Shown here piece by piece: positions 1 to 9,140 of a stretch of DNA of 64,000 nucleotides (positions are counted from its first letter, which is position 1; every line of letters starts with the position of its first letter). The DNA comes from UBA8949 sp942493365. Lineage in GTDB: Bacteria; Bacillota; Clostridia; Saccharofermentanales; UBA5734. The stretch lies in the NCBI GenBank assembly GCA_942493365.1, contig OW818697.1:62001-126000 (forward strand), read 5' to 3'. Both the position numbers and the translations under genes were made by a program. Below the pieces are notes generated by a model. It was given only the letters and a program-made list of their open reading frames with translations. It did no database searches and was not told the origin of the DNA.

Positions 1-772
1 TCTCGCCGGTCAGGACAGCGGTGTCCAGCGCGGACTCGCCTTCGATGATTCGGCTGTCCAAGGGAATTCGCTCGCCTGGACGAACCAGTAGGTGATCGCC
101 GGGATTGACCGAACGCGGGTCAACGGCGGAAACGCCTTCTGCTGATATCAGCATGGCTTGTTCGGGTCGGATGTCCATCAGCGCCTTGATCGAGCGGCGG
201 GAATGATCGACTGCCATTTGCTGGCAGATATCGCCGATTTGATAAAAGAGCATGACCGCGGCAGCCTCTGGGTATTCACCAATGGCCAATGCACCGAGCG
301 TTGCTGCGGCCATGAGAAAGTGTTCGTCGAACACCCGTTTTTGCCCCAAATTTTTGACGGCAGCCCACAGGACGTCATAGCCAAAAATAATCCAAGCCGC
401 AATAAAGAAGGGCAGGCGGATAACCGGATCCGTCAGGATCAAGCCTGCAATAAATAACGGCAGTCCGACAAAGATGCGGATCAGACGCACCCAGGGAATC
501 GAGCTTCGCCATCTCGGTTTGATGGGCTGACCGACCAAAATGCAGGCGTCTTTTTCTATTTCGTGCACAACCTCGTCGATCCTGGCCAGCAATTCCTGTT
601 GCTCTACGTTCCCATTCATGATCAAACGCAGCGTGCCGGCGCCAAAATCGATGTTGGCGTTTTTGACCCCCGCCAGCAGGCGAATCGCAGATTCCATTTT
701 AGCCGCACAATTTGCACAGCTGAGGTTGTGGATCGTCAGGCGCAGGGTTTGTTCCTGATTGTAATCACTCAT
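1..772 (-). CDS. Heavy-metal translocating P-type ATPase, N-terminal part
   Basis: This is the first 257 residues of a P1B-type ATPase that exports soft divalent metals such as Zn, Cd or Pb across the membrane. The start ATG is at 772 and the gene runs off the left edge. The N-terminus carries a heavy-metal-associated domain with the ligand motif SCANCAAK near residues 18-25. A hydrophobic membrane region follows, and the actuator-domain TGE motif lies right at the window edge. The start overlaps the stop of the upstream ArsR-type regulator as TGATG, which implies translational coupling and one metal-induced operon. The phosphorylation site and the CPC-type membrane motif are outside the window, so the metal cannot be fixed from this protein alone. 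The ligands of the linked regulator favour Zn or Cd. Confidence 0.9.
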   Translation of the reverse strand, partial: MSDYNQEQTLRLTIHNLSCANCAAKMESAIRLLAGVKNANIDFGAGTLRLIMNGNVEQQELLARIDEVVHEIEKDACILVGQPIKPRWRSSIPWVRLIRIFVGLPLFIAGLILTDPVIRLPFFIAAWIIFGYDVLWAAVKNLGQKRVFDEHFLMAAATLGALAIGEYPEAAAVMLFYQIGDICQQMAVDHSRRSIKALMDIRPEQAMLISAEGVSAVDPRSVNPGDHLLVRPGERIPLDSRIIEGESALDTAVLTGE

Positions 773-1131
773 CAGTCATTCTCCTCGCGAACGTGTAGCA
801 GCGCGATTTCAACGATTTGCTGAACATGGCTGTCCTTAAGGCTGTAGAAGGCATTTTTCCCTTCGCGCCGACAGCGAACCAAGCGACTTTGGCGCAGAAT
901 CCGCAACTGGTGCGAGACCGCGGATTGACTCATCCCGACCAGTTCGGTCAGGTCGCAAACGCATAGCTCAACCTTCAGCAGGGCTGATATCAGGCGCATG
1001 CGGGTCGGATCAGCAAGCACCTTGAGCAGTTCGCTGATATCCAACAGATCCCGTTCCGGCGGTATCGCACGGCGAGCCTGGTTGATTGACTCCGGGTGTA
1101 GGATAGCCAATTCGCAGAATTCATCGATCAT
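772..1131 (-). CDS. ArsR/SmtB-family metal-responsive repressor
   Basis: A winged-helix repressor of about 119 residues. The chosen ATG at 1131 has GGAGGTG six bases upstream; a longer reading frame from 1167 lacks such a site. Two metal sites are visible. ELCVCDL in the alpha-3 region resembles the CadC-type cysteine site. The C-terminal helix has Asp-x-His-x10-His-x2-Glu, which is exactly the spacing of the alpha-5 zinc site of SmtB/CzrA. The recognition helix reads SQSAVSHQLRILR. It presumably represses itself and the downstream ATPase until Zn or Cd binds. Having both sites is reminiscent of CadC, where alpha-3 senses Cd/Pb and alpha-5 is regulatory or vestigial. Family assignment is firm; the inducing metal is inferred. 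Confidence 0.93.
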   Translation of the reverse strand: MIDEFCELAILHPESINQARRAIPPERDLLDISELLKVLADPTRMRLISALLKVELCVCDLTELVGMSQSAVSHQLRILRQSRLVRCRREGKNAFYSLKDSHVQQIVEIALLHVREEND

Positions 1132-1160
1132 ACAGCACCTCCATCGTCTTGCACTACGCA

Positions 1161-1204
1161 TGAGCATTTGTTCATATGTTAAATCAAATGATTACCCTTG
1201 TCAA
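1161..1204 (-). promoter_or_regulatory. Promoter and probable ArsR operator of the metal efflux operon
   Basis: On the minus strand TTGACA (1199-1204) and TAACAT (1176-1181) are 17 bases apart. Directly downstream of the -10 lies an imperfect palindrome, TGAACA (1169-1174) and TGCTCA (1161-1166) separated by two bases. This resembles the TGAACA-N2-TGTTCA type operator of SmtB/CzrA repressors. Its position over the start point fits repression by occlusion. The remaining bases up to rnfC at 1305 are AT-rich; TATACT at 1262-1267 may be the rnf -10 box, but I see no convincing -35. Confidence 0.6.
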
Positions 1205-1304
1205 TATCAATCGACCCTTTCACAAATATGCAATTAATTCTCAATTTATGCTATATTGGTTTATACTATTGAGGTAAGCACTTCGTGTCAGGGGGTACAT
1301 ACTC

Positions 1305-2636
1305 GTGTTCAAAGCTTCACTTTTTTTTGGCGGGACCCACCCAGAAGAGAACAAAAGGACTCAATCCTGCCAGACTGTCAATTTAGATGGTTTTAAAACC
1401 ATCCGCATACCCATGGTCATGCACAATGGCCCGCCCAGCGTATGTCTGGTCAAGCCTGGTGACACGGTCGAAATCGGCCAACTCATCGGCCGCGCTGATT
1501 CGCCCATGGCCGTGCCGATTCACGCATCCGTTTCCGGCAAGGTCACCGCTGTCGGTGACGAGGTCGGCAGCAACGGCCAGTTGGTGACCGTTGTAACCAT
1601 TGCCAGCGATGGCCAGAACCTGGTCCACGCCAGTGTCGGTCAACAGGCCGTCAGCAGTCGGCCTGATTTTGTTCAGGCGATGCGCGACGCCGGTCTGGTC
1701 GGTCTGGGCGGCGCGGGCTTCCCAACCTACCTCAAGCTACAGCCGCCAGCCGGCAAAGAGCCTGATACGCTGGTCATCAATGGTGCTGAATGTGAGCCGT
1801 ATGTCACATCGGACTGCCGGCTTTGTATCGAGCACCCCGCGGAGATTATCGAGGGCATCCGTCAGGTTCTGTATTTTATGAATATCCCGCGCGCGATAAT
1901 CGGTATTGAAAACAACAAACCCGAAGCGCTCAAAGTCCTTTGTGATGCTTTGGTCGCCAGCAAGGTTGCGAACATCTCGCTGATTGCCCTGCCGACGCGT
2001 TATCCCCAAGGCGCGGAAAAAATGCTGATCTATTCATTGACCGGCCGCATCATCCCTTCGGGCGGACTGCCGCATGACGTCAATGTCATGGTTCTCAATG
2101 TCGGCACCGTCCGCTTTATTGAAAATTATCTTCGCATCGGGATGCCGTTGACTCGTCGAACCGTCACGCTCGATGGCAGCGCCGTGAACCACCCGGGCAA
2201 TTACAATGTCCCCTTGGGTGTTACGATCTCCGACTTGGTCGAGGCGACCGGCGGCTTCAAAGCTGAAGCTGGCAAGGTGCTGATGGGCGGCCCGATGATG
2301 GGTATCGCCGTTGACCGTCTGGACGCATCGATCCTCAAAATCAACAATGCCATTTTGATCTTTGACAAAAACGACGCCGTCACCCCGGTTGAATCGGCCT
2401 GCATCCGTTGCGCCCGCTGCGTACAGGCCTGCCCGATGAAGCTGATGCCGACGGCATTGGATAACGCAGCCCGCGAAGTGGATGTCGAAGCACTACAGGC
2501 CGCGCACGTTGCCGACTGCATCGAGTGCGGCTGCTGCAGCTTTGTCTGCCCCGCCAAACGTTATTTGGTCCAGAGTATTCGCAACGGCAAAGCCAGCGTG
2601 CGCGCCGCCAAAGCAAAGGAGGCCGTCCGCTCATGA
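1305..2636 (+). CDS. rnfC: Rnf complex subunit C
   Basis: Peripheral subunit of the ferredoxin:NAD+ oxidoreductase (Rnf), which uses reduced ferredoxin to reduce NAD+ and pumps Na+ or H+. The 443-residue protein starts at GTG 1305 behind GGGGGT. Family features include the glycine-rich GLGGAGFPTYLK near residue 130, which belongs to the NADH/FMN-binding fold, and GAEcEPY. Two four-cysteine ferredoxin motifs, CIRCARCVQACP and CIECGCCSFVCP, lie near the C-terminus and bind [4Fe-4S] clusters. The length fits clostridial RnfC, without the long alanine-rich tail of some proteobacterial versions. It is the first gene of a tight six-gene operon; its stop overlaps the rnfD start as ATGA. Confidence 0.97.
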   Translation: MFKASLFFGGTHPEENKRTQSCQTVNLDGFKTIRIPMVMHNGPPSVCLVKPGDTVEIGQLIGRADSPMAVPIHASVSGKVTAVGDEVGSNGQLVTVVTIASDGQNLVHASVGQQAVSSRPDFVQAMRDAGLVGLGGAGFPTYLKLQPPAGKEPDTLVINGAECEPYVTSDCRLCIEHPAEIIEGIRQVLYFMNIPRAIIGIENNKPEALKVLCDALVASKVANISLIALPTRYPQGAEKMLIYSLTGRIIPSGGLPHDVNVMVLNVGTVRFIENYLRIGMPLTRRTVTLDGSAVNHPGNYNVPLGVTISDLVEATGGFKAEAGKVLMGGPMMGIAVDRLDASILKINNAILIFDKNDAVTPVESACIRCARCVQACPMKLMPTALDNAAREVDVEALQAAHVADCIECGCCSFVCPAKRYLVQSIRNGKASVRAAKAKEAVRS

Positions 2637-3580
2637 GTCTGCAAGTTTCGTCCTCGCCCCACGTTCGGGACAACATCACAACCACCCGCCTGATGCTCGA
2701 TGTCATCATTGCCCTGATCCCGGCATTTATCGCGTCCTTTTTCTTGTTTGGCATCCAGGCCGTCATCATTACCCTGCTGGCCGTCGGCTCGGCGGTGTTC
2801 TTTGAATATCTCAGCCGTCTGGTCATGAAACGCCAGCAAACAATTGGTGACCTCAGCGCCATCGTCACCGGCATGCTGCTGGCCTTCAACCTGCCGCCGA
2901 CAGCCCCGCTCTGGCTGCCGGTCATCGGTTCGTTGGTCGCCATTGTCGTTGTCAAGCAAATGTTTGGCGGCATCGGCCAAAACTTCGTCAACCCGGCGCT
3001 GGCCTCGCGCATCATCCTGGCCCTGTCTTTCCCGGTGGCCATGACAGCTTTCGCCGTCCAGTCCGGCAACGGCAACCCGCTCAATGTTGACCTGGTCGCT
3101 TCAGCGACACCCCTGCACGCCATCTACACGGGTGCGCAATTCACCCATTTAGAGTTGTTTCTGGGCCTCAACAAGGCCGGCTGCCTGGGTGAGGTTTCGA
3201 TCCTGGCGCTGCTGCTTGGCGCGGCTTATCTGGTTGTCCGGCGCGTCATCGCCCTCTGGATTCCGTTGACCTACATCGGCACCGTGGCCATCATGATCAC
3301 GGTGGCCGGCCAGGATCCGCTGTTCCACGTCCTGTCGGGCGGTCTGGTTCTTGGTGCCTTCTTCATGGCGACCGATTATGTCACCTCACCGCTGACCGTC
3401 AAAGGTAAAATTATCTTCGGCATTTGCTGCGGCTTGCTGACCGGCACCATCCGTTTGTTTGGCGGTATGACGGAGGGCGTATCCTACTCGATCATCCTGA
3501 TGAACATCATGGTGCCGCACCTGGAACGCTGGACGCGGCCGGTTCAATTCGGAGGAGGGCTGAAACGTGAAAAAAGATAG
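2633..3580 (+). CDS. rnfD: Rnf complex subunit D (membrane, covalent FMN)
   Basis: Integral membrane subunit of Rnf, 315 residues, paralogous to NqrB. The start ATG at 2633 overlaps the rnfC stop and has AGGAGG about 10 bases upstream, so the longer open frame from 2525 is not used. It has multiple hydrophobic helices. The motif SATPLH carries the threonine that is covalently flavinylated in RnfD/NqrB proteins. The C-terminus overlaps the rnfG start by 14 bases. Confidence 0.96.
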   Translation: MSLQVSSSPHVRDNITTTRLMLDVIIALIPAFIASFFLFGIQAVIITLLAVGSAVFFEYLSRLVMKRQQTIGDLSAIVTGMLLAFNLPPTAPLWLPVIGSLVAIVVVKQMFGGIGQNFVNPALASRIILALSFPVAMTAFAVQSGNGNPLNVDLVASATPLHAIYTGAQFTHLELFLGLNKAGCLGEVSILALLLGAAYLVVRRVIALWIPLTYIGTVAIMITVAGQDPLFHVLSGGLVLGAFFMATDYVTSPLTVKGKIIFGICCGLLTGTIRLFGGMTEGVSYSIILMNIMVPHLERWTRPVQFGGGLKREKR

Positions 3581-4148
3581 TTTGATCCTCCCCGCCATCA
3601 TCCTCTGTGTCATCTGCCTGGTCACCACCGGTTTGGTCGCGTTGACCTACACCCTGACGGCCGACGCCCGAAAGATGCAGGTGGATATCACCGAAAAGGC
3701 TAATCTCGTCTTGCTTTGCCCGGAAGCCGCCTCCTTCGAGAAAAGCGAATTGTCGCTTGCTGAGCAGGAGGCGACGGGTATCACCAAAGCCTACATCGCC
3801 CTGGATGCCAACAAAAAGCCTGTCGCCTGGCTGTTGACTGCCCAAGCGCGCGGCTATGGTGGCGCTGTCCCGGTCCTGGTCGTCATCACAGCCGATGGCA
3901 AAATTGACGGTCTCAAAATCCTTGCCAACAACGAAACCCCCGGACTGGGTATGAAGGTCGCCGAACCGGCCTTTTACACGCAGTTCGTCGGTCAAAGCAT
4001 CGACAAACAATTTGCGGTCAAAACTGCGACCGAGGCTCAGCATAGGATTGATGCCGTCACCGGCGCCACCGTTTCTTCGAAGGCCGTTGCCAAAGCTATT
4101 AACCTCGCGGTGGCGTACTATCAGCAAAAATATGCGGAGGTGAAGTGA
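3567..4148 (+). CDS. rnfG: Rnf complex subunit G (covalent FMN)
   Basis: A 193-residue membrane-anchored flavoprotein that relays electrons on the outer face of Rnf. GTG start at 3567 preceded by GGAGGAGG. It has one N-terminal transmembrane helix followed by an FMN-binding domain with TPGLGMK and the flavinylation motif VTGATVSSKAV, in which the second threonine receives FMN through a phosphoester. No flavin transferase (apbE) is seen in the window, so it must be encoded elsewhere. Confidence 0.95.
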   Translation: MKKDSLILPAIILCVICLVTTGLVALTYTLTADARKMQVDITEKANLVLLCPEAASFEKSELSLAEQEATGITKAYIALDANKKPVAWLLTAQARGYGGAVPVLVVITADGKIDGLKILANNETPGLGMKVAEPAFYTQFVGQSIDKQFAVKTATEAQHRIDAVTGATVSSKAVAKAINLAVAYYQQKYAEVK

Positions 4149-4149
4149 T

Positions 4150-4956
4150 ATGGCACATAAACGGCCTTCGCTGATCAAAGAATTTACCAAAGGCATTGTC
4201 ATCGAAAACCCTGTGCTGCGCCTGATTCTCGGCACCTGCCCGACTCTGGCCATCTCGACCAGCGTTGTCAACGGCATCGGCATGGGCCTGGCCGCCACCT
4301 TCGTGCTGGTCGGCTCCAACCTCGCCATCTCGGCGCTGCGCAAGTTCATCCCGGACAAGGTCCGCATACCGGCCTTCATCACCATCATTGCCGGCTTCGT
4401 GACCCTGGTCCAACTGCTAATCCAGGCCTTCCTGCCCACGCTGGATGCCGCGCTGGGCATCTACCTGCCACTGATCACGGTCAACTGCATCATCCTGGCC
4501 CGCGCCGAAATGTACGCCTGCAAAAATCCCGTCCTGCCCTCGATTATCGACGGATTGGGCATGGGCGTCGGCTTTACCGCGGCGCTCGTTGTGATGGCCG
4601 CCATTCGCGAAGTCCTCGGCAATGGGTCTTTCATGAACATTCCCCTGCCTATGCTGACCTCCGGCGGTGCCATCGAGCCAATGCTGGTTCTGATCCTGCC
4701 ACCGGGCGGCTTCTTCGTTTTCGGCATTCTGGTTGGCGTGGCGCAAAAACTGTCGACAAAATTCGGCCTGAAAAACACAACGGAACCCATTCTCTGTGCT
4801 GGGGCCATTGATGACCAGTCGGCCTGCTCCCTGTGCGGCGGCTGCAGCTTAGGCGACGGTCCGGGCGGCGAATCGCCGGCGGAGCGGCTGGAGCGACAAG
4901 CCCTCGAGCGTGCTGAAGCAGCCGAATCCGAGCAAGATGGAGGATTGAACAAATGA
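4150..4956 (+). CDS. rnfE: Rnf complex subunit E
   Basis: A 268-residue membrane subunit with about six helices, paralogous to RnfA and NqrD. The ATG at 4150 follows GGAGG and sits one base after the rnfG stop. Helix signatures include NPVLRLILGTCP near the N-terminus and the conserved GIYLPLITVNCII. A hydrophilic C-terminal tail of about 50 residues contains CSLCGGCS, a short cysteine cluster followed by a charged stretch. Such tails occur in some clostridial RnfE proteins and their role is unknown. The stop overlaps the rnfA start. Confidence 0.95.
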   Translation: MAHKRPSLIKEFTKGIVIENPVLRLILGTCPTLAISTSVVNGIGMGLAATFVLVGSNLAISALRKFIPDKVRIPAFITIIAGFVTLVQLLIQAFLPTLDAALGIYLPLITVNCIILARAEMYACKNPVLPSIIDGLGMGVGFTAALVVMAAIREVLGNGSFMNIPLPMLTSGGAIEPMLVLILPPGGFFVFGILVGVAQKLSTKFGLKNTTEPILCAGAIDDQSACSLCGGCSLGDGPGGESPAERLERQALERAEAAESEQDGGLNK

Positions 4957-5552
4957 AGGAAATGCTGATCATTCTGTTTAGCGCCATCCTGGTCAACAAC
5001 TTTGTCCTCTCCCAGTTTTTGGGCATTTGTCCCTTCCTGGGCGTATCGAAGAACCTCAAGACCGCGATGGGCATGAGCACTGCCGTCATCTTTACCCTGG
5101 TCCTGGCTTCAGCCCTGACCTGGCCGATCTACAAATACTTGCTCGAACCCATGGATTTGGTCTATCTCAATACCATCATCTTTATCCTGGTCATTGCCGC
5201 CCTGGTGCAGATCATCGAAACCTTTCTGAAAAAATCCATCCCCGCACTTTACAAATCGCTGGGCATCTACCTGCCATTGATCACCACCAACTGCGCCGTG
5301 CTGGGTGTCACCATCCTTAACATCGACCCGGTCAAAGACTATTCCTTCCTCGAAGTGCTGGTCAATGCCCTGGGAGCCGGCCTCGGCTTTATGCTGGCGC
5401 TTTTCCTTTTCGCCGGCGTACGCAGCAGAATCGACAAGGCTGATATTCCGAAATTCCTCAAAGGCCTACCCATTACCCTGGTCGCAGCATCCCTGGTCTC
5501 GATTTCATTCTTTGGCTTCAAAGGCCTGATCGAGCGCATTTTCGGAGTATAG
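4953..5552 (+). CDS. rnfA: Rnf complex subunit A
   Basis: A 199-residue membrane protein with six predicted helices. It carries the family signatures NNFVLSQFLGICPFLGVS and GIYLPLITTNCAVLG; the conserved cysteines in these two half-helices hold the intramembrane [2Fe-2S] cluster between RnfA and RnfE. The ATG at 4953 overlaps the rnfE stop and GGAGG lies nine bases upstream. It is the most conserved Rnf subunit and is full length here. Confidence 0.97.
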   Translation: MKEMLIILFSAILVNNFVLSQFLGICPFLGVSKNLKTAMGMSTAVIFTLVLASALTWPIYKYLLEPMDLVYLNTIIFILVIAALVQIIETFLKKSIPALYKSLGIYLPLITTNCAVLGVTILNIDPVKDYSFLEVLVNALGAGLGFMLALFLFAGVRSRIDKADIPKFLKGLPITLVAASLVSISFFGFKGLIERIFGV

Positions 5553-5579
5553 TCGGCATCTGCCAGCAAGGAGATTATC

Positions 5580-6386
5580 ATGTTGTCATCCGTTCTGATT
5601 CCAACAGCTATAGCCGCCGGAATCGCGTTGGTCCTCGGCGCCGTAATCATGATCACGGCCAAGGTCTTTGCGATTCCGGTTAATGAAAAACTTGAAAAGA
5701 TCAAATCCATACTCCCCGGCGTAAACTGCGGTACCTGCGGTTACAGCGGCTGTGAAGGCTACGCGACCGCGCTGAGCGAAGGCGAGCCCAACGCCGGTAA
5801 ATGCCCGGTCGGCGGCGTCGGCACGGCCAATGAACTGGCCGTATTGCTGGGTCTGGACGAGCCGGATTTCGTGCCCAAGGTCGCCCAGGTGCTGTGTCAG
5901 GGTACAACCGCCAACACGCAAAAGCGCTATGAATATTCCGGTACCCCCGGGTGTGTCGCAGCCAGCGGTTTGTTCTCCGGCCCCAACTCCTGCTCGTTTG
6001 GCTGCCTCGGCTACGGTGACTGCATGACGGTATGTCAGTTCAGTGCCATCAACATTATCGACGGCATCGCGGTCATCGACAGCGCGCGCTGCACAGCCTG
6101 CGGCCTGTGTGTCGACATCTGCCCGAAGAAAATCATTCGAATCATTCCCAAGCACCGCAACGCCTATACCGTCCGCTGCATCAACAAGTGGCCGGGCGCC
6201 CAGACCCGCAAGAACTGCAAAGTCGGCTGCATTGGCTGCCTGCGCTGCTTCAAGGTCTGCGAATCTGACGCCATTACCATGGATGGGCCTCTGGCGGTTA
6301 TTGACCCGGTCAAATGCACCAACTGTGGCAAATGCCTGCCGGTTTGCCCGACGTCAGCCATTCAGAATGGGTTGACTGGCCTTTGA
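5580..6386 (+). CDS. rnfB: Rnf complex subunit B (polyferredoxin)
   Basis: A 268-residue iron-sulfur subunit that receives electrons from ferredoxin. The ATG at 5580 has AAGGAG nine bases upstream. It has one N-terminal transmembrane helix, then the four-cysteine Fe-S domain beginning CGTCGYSGC. A cysteine-rich region follows, with CTACGLCVDICP and CTNCGKCLPVCP and further CxxC motifs between them, consistent with several [4Fe-4S] clusters. It closes the rnfCDGEAB operon. The short gap to the convergent pilin gene (6387-6431) shows no clear terminator. Confidence 0.96.
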   Translation: MLSSVLIPTAIAAGIALVLGAVIMITAKVFAIPVNEKLEKIKSILPGVNCGTCGYSGCEGYATALSEGEPNAGKCPVGGVGTANELAVLLGLDEPDFVPKVAQVLCQGTTANTQKRYEYSGTPGCVAASGLFSGPNSCSFGCLGYGDCMTVCQFSAINIIDGIAVIDSARCTACGLCVDICPKKIIRIIPKHRNAYTVRCINKWPGAQTRKNCKVGCIGCLRCFKVCESDAITMDGPLAVIDPVKCTNCGKCLPVCPTSAIQNGLTGL

Positions 6387-6431
6387 ATTCATGCCATTTA
6401 ATGACCCCATAAAATGACGGGCAGCCGTCCG

Positions 6432-9140
6432 TTAGTTTTTGATCGTAATCAGGCAGGTCGCCGTTTTGCCGCCATCGACCGTCGTGACCGTGATGACCGC
6501 AGTTTTGCCGACGGCTGCATTTTTGGTTGTCACCAGGCCGGTGCTGCTGACTGTCGCGACGCTGGTATCGCTGCTGCTCCAGGTAACCGTTTTATCCGAC
6601 GCATCGCTGGGCAAGATCGTTGCTGTGAGTTGGAGCGTTCGATTGGCCTTTACTCGTTCGGACGTTGTATTTAGCGAAACGCTCGTAACAGATACTTTGA
6701 CCGTGACGACACAAGTTGCGGTGAAGTTGCCGTCTTCAGTTCTGACGGTAATGGTCGCCGTCCCCTTGCTGACGCCAGTGACCACGCCGCCGCTGTTGAC
6801 CGTCGCCACGCTGGTATTGCTGCTGGACCAGGTGACATTCTTGTTGCTGGCATTGGTCGGCAGAACGGTCGCGGTCAGGGGCGAGATGGTATTTTTGGCA
6901 AGCGTCATGGTTGTGCGATCCAAGGTGACGCCGGTCGCTGGCACACGGACCGTAACCGTGCAGGACGCTGTCAAACCGCCGTCAACGGTGGTCGCCGTAA
7001 TCGTGGCTGTTCCGCTGCCGGTCGCGGTCACGAGGCCGCTGCTGCTGACCGTGGCTATTGCTGTGTCGCTGCTGCTCCAGGTTACCGTTTTGTTGGTGGC
7101 ATTGGCCGGAGTTATGGTCGCAGTCAGTTGACTGGCGCCATGATTGTTCAGCATGATGCTGCTGGCGTTGAGCGAAATACCAGTGACTTTTTTCGGCACG
7201 ACATTGATTGTCAACGTGACGGTTTTGCTCGAATCCAGATTGGCTGTGCCGTTGACTATGATCGTACCAACTGTACCGGTGTCAACACTGCTGACCGTCC
7301 AGGTGACCGCCGTGCGGCGCTGGCTGCCGTTGCTGAGATTGGCGATCGCCGTCGCAGGCAAGGTATACGGATCATCGACTTGAACGGTCACGTTGATGTT
7401 TTCCATGCTGACGATGCCGGCGACATTGATCTGCGCCGATGCCGTTTTGGTGGGATTGGCAACCGAAGTGGCAATGCTGGTCTTGCGGCCGATCGTTGAG
7501 GTGTCGATCGCGGCTGGCGACCAGGTCACGGCGATGTCCTGACTGGTGCCGTCGCTCATGTATCCTGTCAGGGTTGACGGCAGGTGATAGGGCTCACCGA
7601 CAATGACGGTGTCGGTTATTTGCTGCATGGAGACAATCGTGACCGCATCGGAAACCGGTTGGTATTTGTTTTTCAGATAGTCTTTGATGTCTGCAATCTG
7701 GTCTGGCGTGAGGACCGCATCATAAACCAGTATTTCGGCTACATCGACCGTCGCATAATTGGTGGATCCATCGAAGCCGATTTGGATCAAATCGTTATTG
7801 GTCAAGTTGGTGCTCGCCGTGCGCGTCAGCGTCAGGGGTGTCTCCTGATCCATCTGCAAGGACAGCGCGCTGGTCGCCGTGAGGATATGCCAGTTACCGT
7901 TAAGAGCGCTGCTGGCGGGCAGGCTCAGGGTATTGGTGCTGCCTGACTTGATGGTCAGGCCAAGCTTGCCGGCCGCTGTCCAGCCGAATAGCCAGCCGTT
8001 TGTGCTGTTTGTTTTGGAGATGATTGTTTGAGGTGACACGGTGCTGGCGCTGCGCAGGGCAACAAAAACCGTCAAGTTGTTGATGTCCAGCGTGCCGTTG
8101 TCAGCGATCGTCAGACCCTGACCGCCGTTGAAGCGAACATAGTTGGCATAGGACGTATAGTTGGTGCCATCCAACGTTAATTTGCCGGTTTGTGCTTCGA
8201 GCAACTCGGGCTGCCTGGTTGTCGTGGTCTGCGCGGCGTTGTTGTTGTTGCCGGAAATGTCCTTCCACTGCGTGACGAAGTATTTGCTTGCCGACGTCCG
8301 AATGTTGGTATCTTCTCGCGACAGAAACGAGGCGTCCAAATGAAGTTTTAAGCCGGTGACGAAGGGCACGCCGGAGATGAAGAGCGGATTGCTGGGGACG
8401 GCAATGCCGATCTTGCCGGATTTCGAGGCCGGCGTAACCGTGCAAATCAGATGATGACCCGCTAAAGCGGTGTTGAGTACCGGCAGATTTTTGGTGTTGG
8501 CGCTTTTGAGCAGAACATAATCATCCGGAAACCGTGGGAAGCGGGTGCCGGTTTCGATCTCCAGCGGGTTGGCAATCATGGGTGAATAGAAGCCGTCCCG
8601 TGTCACATACCAACGGTAAATATTGGTCAGATTGACATTAGCGGGATCGTTCAGTGTGTAGGTTGTTTTGACCTGCAGCCCGGTGGTACTCTGATAGGCA
8701 TAGTTGGCGGTCAGCGCTGTCGCACCGTTGTAAAAACCGATTTTGAGTGCCGAAATCGATGCCACGCCAAAAGAGGTTGTTTTCGAATCAGCGATAATGC
8801 TTTTGAGCGTAATTGCATTGTTTCCAACATGAACATCAACCACGTTGGGGTACCCCCAGACTTCCCGGGCGAAGGCGGTCCCCTCAAAGAATTTATAACT
8901 CGTCTTGGTGCGCTCAGAAAGATCGTTGTTGTTCTGAATGGCCTGTTTGACGTCCGAAATCTGAATCTCCATTTGCTGCTGCGCGGCAAACAAATCATCG
9001 GTCATGATGCGCGTCTGCACAATAGATTGATATTGATTGGTAAGTGCCGGGATCATCATCATGCTGATAATGCCCAACAGCGCGATGGAAAGAATCACCT
9101 CAATCAGCGAAAATCCATTTTTACTGCTTGCGCTTTTCAT
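6432..9140 (-). CDS. Modular minor pilin with LamG-like lectin domain and Ig-like repeats
   Basis: About 902 residues. The start ATG at 9140 overlaps the upstream stop as ATGA; a GTG at 9164 is less likely. The N-terminus is a class III prepilin signal: KNGFSLIEV, with cleavage after Gly9 and Glu at mature position 5, followed by a hydrophobic helix. About 250 residues later comes a LamG/concanavalin-like domain (GLKLHLDAS, WKDISGNNNNA). Then follow two Big_4-type Ig-like modules and three Big_2-type modules, each with a TVTWSSSDT-like core. A pilin head carrying a lectin-like module is known for minor pilin PilC of Streptococcus sanguinis. This protein presumably sits at a pilus tip and binds glycans or a surface. 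The five Ig-like modules would act as a stalk. Function is inferred from architecture. Confidence 0.85.
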   Translation of the reverse strand: MKSASSKNGFSLIEVILSIALLGIISMMMIPALTNQYQSIVQTRIMTDDLFAAQQQMEIQISDVKQAIQNNNDLSERTKTSYKFFEGTAFAREVWGYPNVVDVHVGNNAITLKSIIADSKTTSFGVASISALKIGFYNGATALTANYAYQSTTGLQVKTTYTLNDPANVNLTNIYRWYVTRDGFYSPMIANPLEIETGTRFPRFPDDYVLLKSANTKNLPVLNTALAGHHLICTVTPASKSGKIGIAVPSNPLFISGVPFVTGLKLHLDASFLSREDTNIRTSASKYFVTQWKDISGNNNNAAQTTTTRQPELLEAQTGKLTLDGTNYTSYANYVRFNGGQGLTIADNGTLDINNLTVFVALRSASTVSPQTIISKTNSTNGWLFGWTAAGKLGLTIKSGSTNTLSLPASSALNGNWHILTATSALSLQMDQETPLTLTRTASTNLTNNDLIQIGFDGSTNYATVDVAEILVYDAVLTPDQIADIKDYLKNKYQPVSDAVTIVSMQQITDTVIVGEPYHLPSTLTGYMSDGTSQDIAVTWSPAAIDTSTIGRKTSIATSVANPTKTASAQINVAGIVSMENINVTVQVDDPYTLPATAIANLSNGSQRRTAVTWTVSSVDTGTVGTIIVNGTANLDSSKTVTLTINVVPKKVTGISLNASSIMLNNHGASQLTATITPANATNKTVTWSSSDTAIATVSSSGLVTATGSGTATITATTVDGGLTASCTVTVRVPATGVTLDRTTMTLAKNTISPLTATVLPTNASNKNVTWSSSNTSVATVNSGGVVTGVSKGTATITVRTEDGNFTATCVVTVKVSVTSVSLNTTSERVKANRTLQLTATILPSDASDKTVTWSSSDTSVATVSSTGLVTTKNAAVGKTAVITVTTVDGGKTATCLITIKN

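Noticed and set aside
3507..4460. Minus-strand open frame of 317 codons across rnfD-rnfE
   Set aside because: It spans three overlapping Rnf genes on the other strand and has no family signature.
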